From the NCBI GenBank assembly GCA_025351005.1, contig JANXWS010000090.1, forward strand, positions 18,693 through 82,692: a stretch of 64,000 nucleotides of DNA. The letters are read 5' to 3'. The translations under genes were made by a program, and so were the position numbers. The notes below the pieces were generated by a model. The model worked only from the letters and a program-made list of their open reading frames with translations, ran no database searches and was not told the origin of the DNA. How positions within the stretch are numbered: position 1 is the stretch's first letter; the number at the start of each line of letters is the position of its first letter. This stretch comes from Pseudomonadota bacterium (lineage in GTDB: Bacteria > Pseudomonadota > Gammaproteobacteria > Steroidobacterales > Steroidobacteraceae). Of the stretch, positions 20,401 through 29,727 are shown piece after piece.

Positions 20401-21448
20401 CGAGGCGGATCGCCGGCGAGCGCAGCGCCGCGCCAGCGAGCCCGGACTCGGGCCAGTCGAGCGCGAAGTCGAACTCGCCGCGGTGCCAGGCGTCGTGGCC
20501 GGGGTCGATCGTCAGGTCTCGGCCGCTGGCCCGCCAGCCGCCGGCGTCGCGCACGACGCTCAGCACTCCGCTGATCGCCGGCAGCGAGGCGCGGCTGCGG
20601 CCGGGCACCGCCGCGGTCACGACGTCCTGCAGGTCGAGGCGCACATCGGCGCGCGCCAGCGTCGCGCCACGGCCGGCGGCGGTGGCGCTCAGGTCGCCGT
20701 GGCCGCCGGACGGCAGCCACGGCCACTGTGGCAGGAGCGCGGTCCAGCCGGCGATCGAGGCGCGCTGCAGCACGACCTCGGCCTGCCAGTCGAGCGCGTC
20801 GACAGCGCCCAGGTCGCCGCGCAGCCTGAGATCCAGGTCGAGGTGCGCGCCGAGCGCGTCCGGCAGCCGCACGCGCCCGTTGAGCCTGAGCTCGTGCTCG
20901 TCCCGCTCGAGGTCCGAGGACACGCGGTCGATGCGCCAGGGCGGGGCGTCGCCGCGCAGGTCCTGCACCGTCACGGTCGCGTCCTCGATGCGCAGGTGGC
21001 CGACCGGCAGCTGCTCGAGCGTCAGGTGGGCGCCGGCATTGGCACCCTGGCCGCGCAGCTCGATGCCGTCCTTCGTCAGGTAGACGTAGACCTGCGGCTC
21101 GTCGAGCACGACCCGCGCCGAGGCGAGCCGGCCGCTGAAGAGCGCGCGCCACAGGTCGAAGCCGACGCGCCCGGCGCGTGCGCTCAGCAGCGCATCGTGC
21201 TGGCCCGGCACCATGACCCGCGCCTCGCTGAACACGAGCTCCGGGCCATCGAGCCCGAGGCGCGCGTCGAGCTTCGCGAACGAGAACTCGAGCCCGGTCA
21301 GGCGCGCGACGCGGGCGACGATCCGGGGTGCGACCTCGGGCGAGTGCTCGAGCCAGAGCCGGAACGAACCGACGGCGATCGCCAGCAGCACGACGATCGT
21401 GCCGACGGTCGCGGCGCTCCACTTCCAGATCCGGCGGGCGCGCGTCAC
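17468..21448 (-). CDS. yhdP: YhdP family AsmA-like envelope protein
   Basis: 1326 aa, N-terminal TM (WKWSAATVGTIVVLLAIAVGSFRLWLE), C-term LGLMSLSALPRRLTLDFSDLTDKGFAFDSIRGDFDFRDGNAYTSNLVLKGPAAEIGIIGRTG. Confidence 0.93.
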   Translation of the reverse strand: MTRARRIWKWSAATVGTIVVLLAIAVGSFRLWLEHSPEVAPRIVARVARLTGLEFSFAKLDARLGLDGPELVFSEARVMVPGQHDALLSARAGRVGFDLWRALFSGRLASARVVLDEPQVYVYLTKDGIELRGQGANAGAHLTLEQLPVGHLRIEDATVTVQDLRGDAPPWRIDRVSSDLERDEHELRLNGRVRLPDALGAHLDLDLRLRGDLGAVDALDWQAEVVLQRASIAGWTALLPQWPWLPSGGHGDLSATAAGRGATLARADVRLDLQDVVTAAVPGRSRASLPAISGVLSVVRDAGGWRASGRDLTIDPGHDAWHRGEFDFALDWPESGLAGAALRSPAIRLDALAALVPLLPEGPVREAGTVLAPRGALTVVDLRALRGTRPGEWQVNGGLRFTGLGLGAWRAVPGFASIDGDLVATGAGGRLRLRSRHVVVELPEVLRAPVEADALGAQVDYWWQPDGWRLAASGLEIHGRDGRAGGAAHLWLPADAELSPRLVLDLQVAVADVSSAPKYLPAKLLPPRTVDWLDHAFIAGRIPEAHLEFVGETRRFPFRDGGGLFRVRLPFEGIRLHYQDGFADIESANGDAEFRNEGFSARAKSAQIAGLAISGAEVRMADFLEAELTASAHAQGDARDALAFLQSSPVGPRLGEFFMGVHGQGPLATQVALDFPIRNFAARTIDIDGRLEGVRARLPGLDDEITDIAGAFTLHDRELNAPQLTATVLGGPARIRARTIAGSTGKPGDRVLVLEAQGRATAEHLQPLVGITKNAWLHGAFDWKAVARLPRLEWRPESEPVLEDAARDTRPQVNEWEFRWLPATVRAEASLGGLEVGLPAPLQKAAEDTRALRADVTVDPGLLAGAAPLPPPFRRREAVRPAAIVARVQLGRDAGVFDLRPADSGWRLARGTLRFGGGVPQLRDDRGLWLEGRIADCDLSAWLALQLSEGGSRGVSDYLRGGTVAVDRFALFGYHFAELTVALESRDHAWHADVDGPAAKGAVVVPWSLPGSAPISIDLERLVLGERDTPAGGGAAAQPTDPGEQPALAIRVQSLEIQQRHFGSLEADVTRIEHGLALERATLKGHSFEASATGSWRGGAGGQTAALEFSLSSTDLRDSLSAWGFAPSLTGRAGHASGELHWPGGIDGDLVGRMSGSVKMEVEKGQLTTVDPGAGRVLGLMSLSALPRRLTLDFSDLTDKGFAFDSIRGDFDFRDGNAYTSNLVLKGPAAEIGIIGRTGFRAHDYDQTAKVTGHLGGPLAAAGALAGGPAVGAALLLFSTVFKEPLSGFARGYYRITGSWDAPKVERIDAGRAREANQSVGETAPQ

Positions 21449-21457
21449 CGGGCCACC

Positions 21458-22927
21458 CTACAGCAGCACGACGTCGTACTGGTCGTGCGCATAAAGCGCC
21501 TCGGTCTGCAGCCGGATCGGCTTGCCGATGCCGACCTCGAGTTCGCCGAGGGCCGCCGATTCCTCGTCGAGCAGGAGCTCGATGACGTCCTGGTGCGCCA
21601 GCACCATCAGGCCCTGCACCTCGAACTGCCGCGACTGCCGGAGCAGCTCGCGGAAGATCTCGTAGGCGACCGTCTCCGCCGTCTTCACGTAGCGGCGGCC
21701 CTCGCAGGCCGGGCACGGCCGGCACAGCAGGTGCTCGAGGCTCTCGCGGGTGCGCTTGCGCGTCATCTCGACGAGCCCGAGCGGCGACACCGAGGAGATG
21801 TGGCTGCGGGCGTGGTCGGTGGCGAGGCTCTTCTCGAGCGCCTGCAGCACCTGGCGACGGTGGTCCTCGTCGCGCATGTCGATGAAGTCGATGATGATGA
21901 TGCCGCCGAGGTTGCGGAGCCGGAGCTGGCGTGCAATGGCGACCGCGGCCTCCAGGTTGGTGCGGAAGATCGTGTCCTCGAGGTTGCGGTGGCCGACGAA
22001 CGCGCCGGTGTTGACGTCGATCGTCGTCATCGCCTCGGTCTGGTCGATGATCAGGTAGCCGCCGGACTTCAGCGGCACCTTGCGGTCGAGCGCCTTCTGG
22101 ATCTCGTCCTCGACGCCGTAGAGATCGAAGATCGGCCGGCTGCCGCTGTAGAGCTCGACCTTGCGGCTGCTCTCGGGCATGAAGGTGCCGGCGAAGGCGA
22201 GCATGCGCTCGTGCGCCGCCGGCGCATCCACCAGCACGCGCTCGACGCCCTGGCCGAGCAGGTCGCGCAGCATGCGCACGTGCAGCGGCAGGTCCTCGTG
22301 GATCAGCTGGCCGGCCGGCGCGTGGAAGCCCGCTTCGCTGACCACCTCCCAGAGCCGCTGCAGGAACAGCATGTCGGCGCGCAGCGCCTCGGGCGCAGCG
22401 CCCTCGGCGACGGTACGCACGATGTAGCCGCCGGGCCGCGCCGGCGGCATGAACGACTCGACCAGTGCCCGCAGGCGGCTGCGCTCGCTCTCGTCCTCGA
22501 TGCGCGCCGAGACGCCGGTGCCACGGCCGTGCGGCATGTAGACCAGGAACCGCGACGGCAGCGCGATGAATGTCGTCAGGCGCGCGCCCTTGGTGCCGAG
22601 CGGGTCCTTGACCACCTGCACCATCAGCTCGTCGCCCTCGTTGACGGCGGCGCGGATGTCCTCGGCGTGCGGCGGCGCGAGCTCGGCCTCGACGTCCTCG
22701 GGACGGGCGATGTCGGAGACATGCAGGAAGGCCGTGCGCTCGAGGCAGACGTCGATGAAGGCCGCCTGCATGCCGGGCAGCACCCGCGATACCCGCCCCT
22801 TGTAGATGTTGCTGGTGATGCCGCGGCGGTTGGCGCGCTCGATGTAGACCTCGTGCAGCACGCCGTTCTCGAGGAAGGCGGCACGGCTCTCCCGCGGCGT
22901 CACGTTGACCAGGATCTCGGCCGTCAC
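21458..22927 (-). CDS. rng: ribonuclease G
   Basis: GTG start VTAEILVNVTPRESRAAFLENGVLHEVYIERANRRGITSNIYKGRVSRVLPGMQAAFIDVC; FIDMRDEDHRRQVL. Confidence 0.96.
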   Translation of the reverse strand: MTAEILVNVTPRESRAAFLENGVLHEVYIERANRRGITSNIYKGRVSRVLPGMQAAFIDVCLERTAFLHVSDIARPEDVEAELAPPHAEDIRAAVNEGDELMVQVVKDPLGTKGARLTTFIALPSRFLVYMPHGRGTGVSARIEDESERSRLRALVESFMPPARPGGYIVRTVAEGAAPEALRADMLFLQRLWEVVSEAGFHAPAGQLIHEDLPLHVRMLRDLLGQGVERVLVDAPAAHERMLAFAGTFMPESSRKVELYSGSRPIFDLYGVEDEIQKALDRKVPLKSGGYLIIDQTEAMTTIDVNTGAFVGHRNLEDTIFRTNLEAAVAIARQLRLRNLGGIIIIDFIDMRDEDHRRQVLQALEKSLATDHARSHISSVSPLGLVEMTRKRTRESLEHLLCRPCPACEGRRYVKTAETVAYEIFRELLRQSRQFEVQGLMVLAHQDVIELLLDEESAALGELEVGIGKPIRLQTEALYAHDQYDVVLL

Positions 22928-23517
22928 GCGGCCACCTCCGTGTTCCATGTCGCCACGCCGTGGCGCGCGAGCAGCGCCGCGGTCTCGGCGAGCGGCAGTC
23001 CCATGACGCCCGAGTAGCTGCCGTGCAGGCGGGAAATGAGCGTCGCGCCCAGCCCCTGGATCGCGTAGCCGCCGGCCTTGCCGCAGGGCTCGCCGGTCGC
23101 CCAGTAGCGCTCGCCCTCGCCCGGCGCGAGCGGCCGCATCGTGACCTCGCTGACCGACAGCAGGCCGTGCTCGCCGGCGGCCGAACGGACCGTGACCGCG
23201 GTCAGCACCCGGTGGGTGCGGCCCGCGAGCGCGTTCAGCATGCGCAGGCAGTCCTTGAGATCGGCAGGCTTGCCGAAGAGTTCCCGGCCGAGCACCACCG
23301 CGGTGTCGGCGGCGAGCACCGGGCGGCTCGGGTCGGTGCGCCAGCCGACGGCCGCCTTGGCGGCGGCGAGCCGCCGCGTGTAGGCCGCCGCGGGCTCGCC
23401 GGCGAGCCGCGCCTCGTCGATGTCGGCCGGCCGCACCACGTGCGGCACGCCGATCTGGTCGAGCAGCAGCGTGCGGCGCGCGGACGCGGAGGCAAGCGTG
23501 ACTGCGGGCTGCGACAT
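22924..23517 (-). CDS. maf: Maf family nucleotide pyrophosphatase
   Basis: VTLASASARRTLLLDQIGVPHVV...VLAADTAVVLG...GYAIQGLGATLISRLHGSYSGVMGLPL. Confidence 0.93.
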   Translation of the reverse strand: MSQPAVTLASASARRTLLLDQIGVPHVVRPADIDEARLAGEPAAAYTRRLAAAKAAVGWRTDPSRPVLAADTAVVLGRELFGKPADLKDCLRMLNALAGRTHRVLTAVTVRSAAGEHGLLSVSEVTMRPLAPGEGERYWATGEPCGKAGGYAIQGLGATLISRLHGSYSGVMGLPLAETAALLARHGVATWNTEVAA

Positions 23518-23645
23518 CGCGGTTACCGGGGCGCCGGATGCGCCGTTGGGGGGATCGCCAAGCATAGCTTGGCCGTACCGCCGCGGGCAGGTAATACGCC
23601 ACGAATTCCGGAACTTACGCGGCGGGCGGGCCGCGCCGGCCCGGG

Positions 23646-24116
23646 TCACTCGCGGTGGTACGGGTGGCCTTTCAGCAGGGCCTGGACGCGGTACAGCTGC
23701 TCCGCCACGAGCACCCGGACCAGGCCGTGGGGCAGCGTCAGCGGCGACAGCGACAGCCGCTCGTCCGCCCGCGCGAGACAGCCGGGCGCGAGCCCGTCCG
23801 GCCCGCCCACCAGCAGCGCGAGCTCGCGCCCGTCCCGGAGCCTCCCCGCCCACCAGCGCGCGAGCGCCGCGGTGTCGTAGCGCTGCCCACCAACGTCGAG
23901 CGCCACCACCCAGGCGCGCGATCCGAGCGCCGCGAGCATCCGCTCCCCCTCGCGCTCGACCGCCCGCCCGCGGGCGCCGTGCGCGGTGCCGCGCGCGAGC
24001 GGGATCTCGACGAGCTCGAGCGGCGACTCGGGCGGCATGCGACGGGAATATTCACTGACACCCGCGCCGATCCAGGCGGGCAGGCGCGTGCCGACGGCGA
24101 TCAGTCGGACGCGCAT
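23646..24116 (-). CDS. rlmH: 23S rRNA pseudouridine(1915) N3-methyltransferase RlmH
   Basis: MRVRLIAVGTRLPAWIGAGVSEYSRRMP...LALLVGGPDGL...LSLSPLTLPHGLVRVLVAEQLYRVQALLKGHPYHRE. Confidence 0.95.
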   Translation of the reverse strand: MRVRLIAVGTRLPAWIGAGVSEYSRRMPPESPLELVEIPLARGTAHGARGRAVEREGERMLAALGSRAWVVALDVGGQRYDTAALARWWAGRLRDGRELALLVGGPDGLAPGCLARADERLSLSPLTLPHGLVRVLVAEQLYRVQALLKGHPYHRE

Positions 24117-24131
24117 CGCCGCGCCCGCCGC

Positions 24132-24557
24132 TCAGGTCGTGGCGGCGCGCAGCGCGCCCACGTCCCACAGCTTCTCGAGCGAGTAGTACTCCCGCACCCG
24201 CGGCAGCATCACGTGCACGATCACGTCCTGCAGGTCGACGAGCACCCACTCGCCCTCGCGCAGGCCCTCGACGCCGAGCGAGCGAAAGCCCGCCGCGCGC
24301 GCGCGGTCGAGCACCTGGCCGGCGAGCGACTTGACGTGCCGGTCGGAGGTGCCGGAGGCGATCACGATGGTGTCGGTGACGTCGGTCAGTTCGCGGACGT
24401 CGAGCACCGTGACGTTCTGGGCCTTCATGTCGTCGAGCGCGGCACTGACGACCGCGCCGAGTCCGGAAGGGGCCGCCGGGCGGGGCCGGGCGGGCCGCAC
24501 GGCCGGCGCGCGCGCGGCCCTGCGGGGAGTCTTGCGGGCGGCTTTCTTGACGGTCAT
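24132..24557 (-). CDS. rsfS: ribosome silencing factor RsfS with basic Ala/Pro/Arg-rich N-terminal extension
   Basis: ALDDMKAQNVTVLDVRELTDVTDTIVIASGTSDRHVKSLAGQVLDRAR...; overlaps nadD by 4 nt. Confidence 0.93.
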   Translation of the reverse strand: MTVKKAARKTPRRAARAPAVRPARPRPAAPSGLGAVVSAALDDMKAQNVTVLDVRELTDVTDTIVIASGTSDRHVKSLAGQVLDRARAAGFRSLGVEGLREGEWVLVDLQDVIVHVMLPRVREYYSLEKLWDVGALRAATT

Positions 24558-25255
24558 CCCCTTGCCACTTCCTTCCGGGCGTAGCAGCCCGATTCGAGGA
24601 GGATACGCCGCACGCCTTCCGGCATCAGGTAGCGCGGGTCGCGGCCGGCTCCGATCAGCGCGCGCAGGTCGGTTGAGGAGATCTCGAGCTGGGTCACCGC
24701 GTGTATGAATATCCGCCCCGCCGGCGCCTCGTGCAGGTCGCCGACGGTGCCCGTGCCGTGGTCGACCAGCATCTCGCCGAGCGGGCCCATCGACGGTGCG
24801 CGCCAGCCCGGGCGATGCGCGACCACGAGGTGCGCGAGCGAGAGCAGGTCGCGCCACTGGTGCCAGCTCGGCAGGCCGAGGAACGCGTCCATGCCGACGA
24901 TCAGGCACAGCGGCCGCGCCGGGAACTCGGCGCGCAGCTCCGCGAGCGTCTCGACCGAGTAGGAGGGACCGCTCTTCCGCATCTCGCGGTCGTCGACCGT
25001 GAAGCCCGGCTGGCCCTCGGTCGCGACCCGCACCATCTCGAGCCTGAGTTCGTTGCTGGCGACGGTGGGGTCGCGGTGCGGCGGGTTGCCGGCCGGCATG
25101 AACCGCATCTCCGGCAGGTGCAGGGCCTGCACCAGCTCGAAGGCCGTGCGCAGGTGGCCGTAGTGGATCGGGTCGAAGGTACCCCCGAAGATACCCATCG
25201 GCCCGCTGACCGCGGCGCCCGCCCGGGGCGGAGCGCTACTGCGCGACGTCGACAT
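24554..25255 (-). CDS. nadD: nicotinate-nucleotide adenylyltransferase
   Basis: MGIFGGTFDPIHYGHLRTAFEL, ISSTDLRALI; start may be 25198 instead. Confidence 0.94.
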   Translation of the reverse strand: MSTSRSSAPPRAGAAVSGPMGIFGGTFDPIHYGHLRTAFELVQALHLPEMRFMPAGNPPHRDPTVASNELRLEMVRVATEGQPGFTVDDREMRKSGPSYSVETLAELRAEFPARPLCLIVGMDAFLGLPSWHQWRDLLSLAHLVVAHRPGWRAPSMGPLGEMLVDHGTGTVGDLHEAPAGRIFIHAVTQLEISSTDLRALIGAGRDPRYLMPEGVRRILLESGCYARKEVARG

Positions 25256-25261
25256 CGACCC

Positions 25262-26278
25262 TCACCCTGCCCGAATACCGCGCGCGATGCAAAGATCGGT
25301 CGCGAGCCGCGCGAGCGCGGCCCAGGCCCGGTCCTTGTGCCGGCCCTTGATCACGCGATCGACACCGGCCGCGGTCGCGAGCAGCTCGAGTGCCGCATCC
25401 GGCGGCACGCGCCCGGCCGCCGCCGCGAGCAGCTCGCGCCGCCGCCGCCCGCCGCGATGGAGCCGCTTCAGCCCGCCCGACTGCGGCCCGTGCCACTGCG
25501 CGAGCGAGCGCAGTTCCTCGGCGATGCACCAGAGCACGAGCGGTGGCTCCTCGCCTTCGGCCGCGAGCCCGTCGAGGATGCGGATCGCGCGCGCCGCGTC
25601 GCCCGCGAGCAGCGCCTCGCCGAGCTGGAACACGTGGAAGCGGGTGCTCGAGGCGACCGCGTCGGCGACCGCCTCGGCGTCGATGGGGCCCGGTCCCGCG
25701 AGCAGTGCAAGCAGCTCGATCTGCTGGTGCGCGGCGACCAGGTTGCCCTCGCAGCGATCGGCGAGCAGCTGCACGGCGTCCGGGTCCGGCGCGAGGCCCG
25801 CGCGGCGCATGCGCGCGTCGATCCAGCCGGGCAGGCGCTCGGGCGCGAGCTGTTCGGCCTCGACGCAGTGGCCGTGCGCCTCGAAGGCCTTGAACCAGGC
25901 ACTGCCGCGCTCGGCGTACTCGATGCGCCCGGTGATCACGAGCAGCAGCACGTCCGGGGCGGGCGCGGCGAGCGCGGCGAGCGCGGCGACGAGCGCGCGC
26001 GAGCCCTCGAGGCCGGGCTTCGGCTGCGGCATCCGCAGCTCGACGATGCGCCGTTCCGCGAACAGCGACAGCGCGTTCAGCCCCTCGCGCAGCAGCTCCC
26101 AGTCGAAGCCGCGCTCCACGAACAGCACCTCGCGCCCGAGGTAGCCCTGCGCGCGGGCGCTGGCGCGGATCGCGTCCGCCGCCTCGTCGACCAGCAGCGG
26201 CTCGTCGCCCGCCACCAGCCACGCCGGCGCGAGCGGCTGCTCGAGCGCGCGCGCAAGTGTCTCCCCGACGAGCCGCAT
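25262..26278 (-). CDS. holA: DNA polymerase III subunit delta
   Basis: LAPAWLVAGDEPLLVDEAADAIRASARAQGY..., syntenic with nadD. Confidence 0.93.
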   Translation of the reverse strand: MRLVGETLARALEQPLAPAWLVAGDEPLLVDEAADAIRASARAQGYLGREVLFVERGFDWELLREGLNALSLFAERRIVELRMPQPKPGLEGSRALVAALAALAAPAPDVLLLVITGRIEYAERGSAWFKAFEAHGHCVEAEQLAPERLPGWIDARMRRAGLAPDPDAVQLLADRCEGNLVAAHQQIELLALLAGPGPIDAEAVADAVASSTRFHVFQLGEALLAGDAARAIRILDGLAAEGEEPPLVLWCIAEELRSLAQWHGPQSGGLKRLHRGGRRRRELLAAAAGRVPPDAALELLATAAGVDRVIKGRHKDRAWAALARLATDLCIARGIRAG

Positions 26279-27912
26279 CAGTTGCCGGCAGCGGCGCCGT
26301 GCGTGCGGCGGATGAACGCGGCCGCGTTGCGGGCGAGCGCGGCGCCGGCGGCCTCGTTCGCGTACACCATGTGGCCCGACGGATAGAGCCTGATCTCGAT
26401 GTTGCGTGCGATCGACGCAGGCACCTGCAGGTGATGCAGCTCGAACACCGCCTCGAAGTACGGCGTCGCGATGTCGTAGTAGCCGCCGTGCATCTGCACC
26501 TTCAGGTTCGGGTTCTGCTTCATCGCGAGCGCCAGGTCCGGCATCACGTTGGTGGCCTGCGGCAGCGGCGCGCCAGCACCAGGTGGCTGGTGGCGGTAGT
26601 CCCAGACCTCGATCAGGTGCGTCATGTACTTGTACTGCAGCCCCTCGCCGTACTTGAGCTCGCGGCGAGCGTAGTCGTTGAACGCGGCCACGAACGGCGA
26701 GGCGATCGCCGCCATCTGCGGGTCGTAGTCGGCCTCCTTGGCGAGCGGGTCGATGGTCGGGCCCGTGAAGCGCGCGTCCAGCCGCCCGGCGGTCGTCTCG
26801 GCGCCGAGTACGTGCTGCTCGAACACCCCGCCCGTGATGCGCAGGTCCGCGCGGTCGATGTAGTCGGCCGCGAGCCCGGTGTAGGCATGCAGCCGCGCAA
26901 CCACCGCGGCGCGCGCCTCGGGCGCGAGCCGGTCGCCGGCCAGGAGCGCGGTCATGTAGTCGCCGAGCGCGAACTGCTCGACCTCGGCGAGGAACGGCTC
27001 GAGCGCCGCGGGCATGCTCGGCAGCTTCTTGTGGTACCAGGCGGTCGCCGCATAGGTCGGCAGCGCGAGCGCGTAGGCCTGGTCGACGCCCGGGTTGGCG
27101 TCGACCCGGTCGACGCTGTTGTCGAACGACAGGATCTGCGACAGCAGCATGACGCCGTTCAGATCGAGCCCCTTCTCCTGCTGCAGCACGAGCGCCAGCG
27201 TCGCTGCGCGGGTCGTGCCGTAGCTCTCGCCGAACAGGTACTTCGGCGAGTTCCAGCGGCCGTGGCGCGACAGGAACTCGCTGATGAAGTTCGCAAACGC
27301 ACGCGCATCGCCGTCGACGCTGAAGAACGCCTTGTCCTTGTCGGCGCCGCGCACGTGCCCGAAGCCCGTGCCCGGCGCGTCGATGAACACGAGGTCGGTC
27401 TCGGGCAGGAGCGTGTTGGCATTGTCGATGATGCGGTAGGGCGCCGCCGGGCCGTGCTCGCCGTCGACGATCGCGACACGCTTCGGCCCGAAGGCGCCCA
27501 TGTGCAGCCAGATCGTCGAGGAGCCGGGGCCGCCGTTGAACACGAACGTGATCGGCCGCTGCGGCTCCGCGCTCGCGCCCAGGAAGTAGGCAGCGTAGGA
27601 CATCGCCGCGAGCGTCGGCTGCGGCGGCGGGCCCTTGTCGGCGGGCGGCGGCGGCTCCTCGTCGAGCGGGTCCTTGACGTGCACCACCAGCAGTCCCGCC
27701 TCGGCCTGGTAGCCGAGCACCCGGCCGCCGACCGTGATCGAGCCGGACGTGCGGCTGACCTCGTCCTTGAGCTCCTTCAGTGCCGCCTTGTCATCGGCAG
27801 GCGCCTCGGCCTGCTTCTGCGCCTTGGGCGGCGCTTCCCTGGGCGGCGCGGCGGCACCGGTCGCGGCGGTGAGCAGGCAGGCGACGGCGGCCCAGGCGAC
27901 GGTATTGCTCAT
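26278..27912 (-). CDS. exported serine carboxypeptidase (S10 family)
   Basis: Signal peptide; PITFVFNGGPGSSTIWLHMGAFGPKRV; nucleophile elbow FGESYGTTRAA; GHMVYANEA catalytic His. Confidence 0.9.
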   Translation of the reverse strand: MSNTVAWAAVACLLTAATGAAAPPREAPPKAQKQAEAPADDKAALKELKDEVSRTSGSITVGGRVLGYQAEAGLLVVHVKDPLDEEPPPPADKGPPPQPTLAAMSYAAYFLGASAEPQRPITFVFNGGPGSSTIWLHMGAFGPKRVAIVDGEHGPAAPYRIIDNANTLLPETDLVFIDAPGTGFGHVRGADKDKAFFSVDGDARAFANFISEFLSRHGRWNSPKYLFGESYGTTRAATLALVLQQEKGLDLNGVMLLSQILSFDNSVDRVDANPGVDQAYALALPTYAATAWYHKKLPSMPAALEPFLAEVEQFALGDYMTALLAGDRLAPEARAAVVARLHAYTGLAADYIDRADLRITGGVFEQHVLGAETTAGRLDARFTGPTIDPLAKEADYDPQMAAIASPFVAAFNDYARRELKYGEGLQYKYMTHLIEVWDYRHQPPGAGAPLPQATNVMPDLALAMKQNPNLKVQMHGGYYDIATPYFEAVFELHHLQVPASIARNIEIRLYPSGHMVYANEAAGAALARNAAAFIRRTHGAAAGN

Positions 27913-28009
27913 CGGGTGGTCCTTCGGCAGAGCGGATCGGGGCGCAGAGTCTCACACCGGCGCCAGGGCCCCGCAAGCGACACCGCGCGCCCGGTGCGTG
28001 CGCGGGCGC

Positions 28010-28852
28010 TCAGTGCGGCAGCCGCGCGCGGAGGTCGGCGAGCCCGGCGCAGAGCGTCGCCGTGCCCTGCCCGATGCGCGGGCCCATGCGGTTGACGAGG
28101 TCCGGATCGAGCGTCACGACCGCGCCCCGGGCCACCGCGCGCAGCGGCGCGCCGCCCTGCCAGCGCTCCAGCCATTCGGCGCTCTCGGCGGCCGTGCCGG
28201 CCAGCACCAGCACCTCCGGGTCGCGGGCGTACACCGCCTCCTCGTCGACCGCGAACGAGCTCGACGCCTGGTCGGCGAACACGTTGTCCGCGCCGCACAG
28301 GTCGAGCATCTCGGTCGCGACGTGGCGCGCGCCGAGCGTGTAGAGCGGCCGGCTCCACACCTGGTAGAACACGCGCAGCCGCCGCTGCCCGTGGTAACGG
28401 CGCCGGAGCCGCTCGAGCTCGGCCGAGAGCGCGGCGGCCGCCGCGTGCGCGACCGGCAGCGTGCCGAGCACGACGCCGAGCCGCTCGAGCGTCGCGGGCA
28501 CGTCGGCGAGCGCGTGCTGCTCGAGGCTCAGCACCGGCAGCCCGAGGCGATCGAGCAGCGCGCGCTGCGCCGCCGGCGTGCCGTCGCCCCACACCAGCAC
28601 GAGGTCCGGCCGCACCGCGAGCAGACGTTCCGGATCGAGCCGGCTGACGTCGCCGATGCGCGGCACGCGGCGCGCCGCGGGCGGATAGTCGCTGGTGTCG
28701 AGCGTGCCGACGAGCCGAGCGCCGGCGCCGGCCGCGTAGACGAGCTCGGTCAGGTGCGGCGCCAGGGTCACGATCCGCGTGGGCGCGCCGGCCGCGCCCG
28801 CCGCGAGCGTGACGCACCACAGGCCGAGGGCGGCGAGCCTCGCACCCCCCAT
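28010..28852 (-). CDS. periplasmic cobalamin/helical-backbone substrate-binding protein, BtuF-like
   Basis: Signal peptide MGGARLAALGLWCVTLAAGAAGA; PTRIVTLAPHLTELVYAAGAGARLVGTLDTSDYPPAARRVPRIGDVSRLDPERLLAVRPDLVLVW. Confidence 0.87.
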   Translation of the reverse strand: MGGARLAALGLWCVTLAAGAAGAPTRIVTLAPHLTELVYAAGAGARLVGTLDTSDYPPAARRVPRIGDVSRLDPERLLAVRPDLVLVWGDGTPAAQRALLDRLGLPVLSLEQHALADVPATLERLGVVLGTLPVAHAAAAALSAELERLRRRYHGQRRLRVFYQVWSRPLYTLGARHVATEMLDLCGADNVFADQASSSFAVDEEAVYARDPEVLVLAGTAAESAEWLERWQGGAPLRAVARGAVVTLDPDLVNRMGPRIGQGTATLCAGLADLRARLPH

Positions 28853-29727
28853 CAGTCGGTCCGTCGCGGCGGCGGCGCCGTCACGAAGCGAACGAGCTCG
28901 TCGAGCAGCGGGTCGCCGCCGCGGTACGGCCGCGCGAAGTGCCTGAGCAGCGACGCGTGCCCCTCGCCCGGCAGCAGCCGCACTTCGACCGAGACGCCCT
29001 CGGCCGCGAGCCGCGCCGCGAGCGAGGCGGCGTTGCGTGGCGCCACCTCGAGGTCGTCCTCGCCCTGCGCGAGGAACGACGGCGCGCTCGCGCGGCTGAC
29101 GAAGCGGACCGGCTGCGACTCCGGGTAGCGTTCGGGCGGCCCGAAATAGTCCTCGAGCACGGGGTCGGTCAGCGGCAGGAAATCATAGGGGCCGGCGAGC
29201 CCGACAAACGCCCGCACCGGCCGGCCGCCGGCGGCGACCAGCGGCGCGGGATCGGCCGCGACCAGCGCCGCGAGCTGCGCGCCGGCGGAGTGACCCATCA
29301 CCAGCACGCGCGCCGGGTCCGCGCCGAGGCGGGCGGCCTCGCGCTCGGCCCAGGCGACGGCGTGCACGGCGTCGTCGAGCGCGCCGGCGAGGCGCACCTG
29401 CGGGTAGAGCCGGTAGTTCGGCAGCACCGCGACGATGCCGCGCTCGGCGAGCGCGGCGCCGACGAAGCGGTACAGGTCCTTCGAGCCCGAGCTCCAGCTG
29501 CCGCCGTGCAGGAACACGACGAGCGCGCGCCCCTCGGGCGGCGCCGGTGCGCGGGGCACGTAGACGTCGAGGCGTTGCCTCTTCAGCGTGCCGTAGGCGA
29601 GGTCGGCCTCGCGCGTGATCTTATCGTTGCCGAGCTCGGCGCCGCTCGCGACGGCGAGCTTCAGCGTCGCGCAGCCGGCCTGCGACAGCGCGCACAGGAG
29701 CGCCGCACAGGCGGCGACGCGCCTCAC
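28852..29727 (-). CDS. alpha/beta hydrolase (esterase-like), predicted lipoprotein
   Basis: GTG start VRRVAACAALLCALSQAGC lipobox; VVFLHGGSW, GHSAGAQLAAL, GEGHASLL. Confidence 0.85.
   Translation of the reverse strand: MRRVAACAALLCALSQAGCATLKLAVASGAELGNDKITREADLAYGTLKRQRLDVYVPRAPAPPEGRALVVFLHGGSWSSGSKDLYRFVGAALAERGIVAVLPNYRLYPQVRLAGALDDAVHAVAWAEREAARLGADPARVLVMGHSAGAQLAALVAADPAPLVAAGGRPVRAFVGLAGPYDFLPLTDPVLEDYFGPPERYPESQPVRFVSRASAPSFLAQGEDDLEVAPRNAASLAARLAAEGVSVEVRLLPGEGHASLLRHFARPYRGGDPLLDELVRFVTAPPPRRTD

Noticed and set aside
17687-23017. 1776-aa + strand ORF antisense to yhdP/rng/maf
   Set aside because: Low-complexity Arg/Ala/Leu-rich translation with no domain logic, mirroring confident genes on the opposite strand; typical high-GC shadow ORF.
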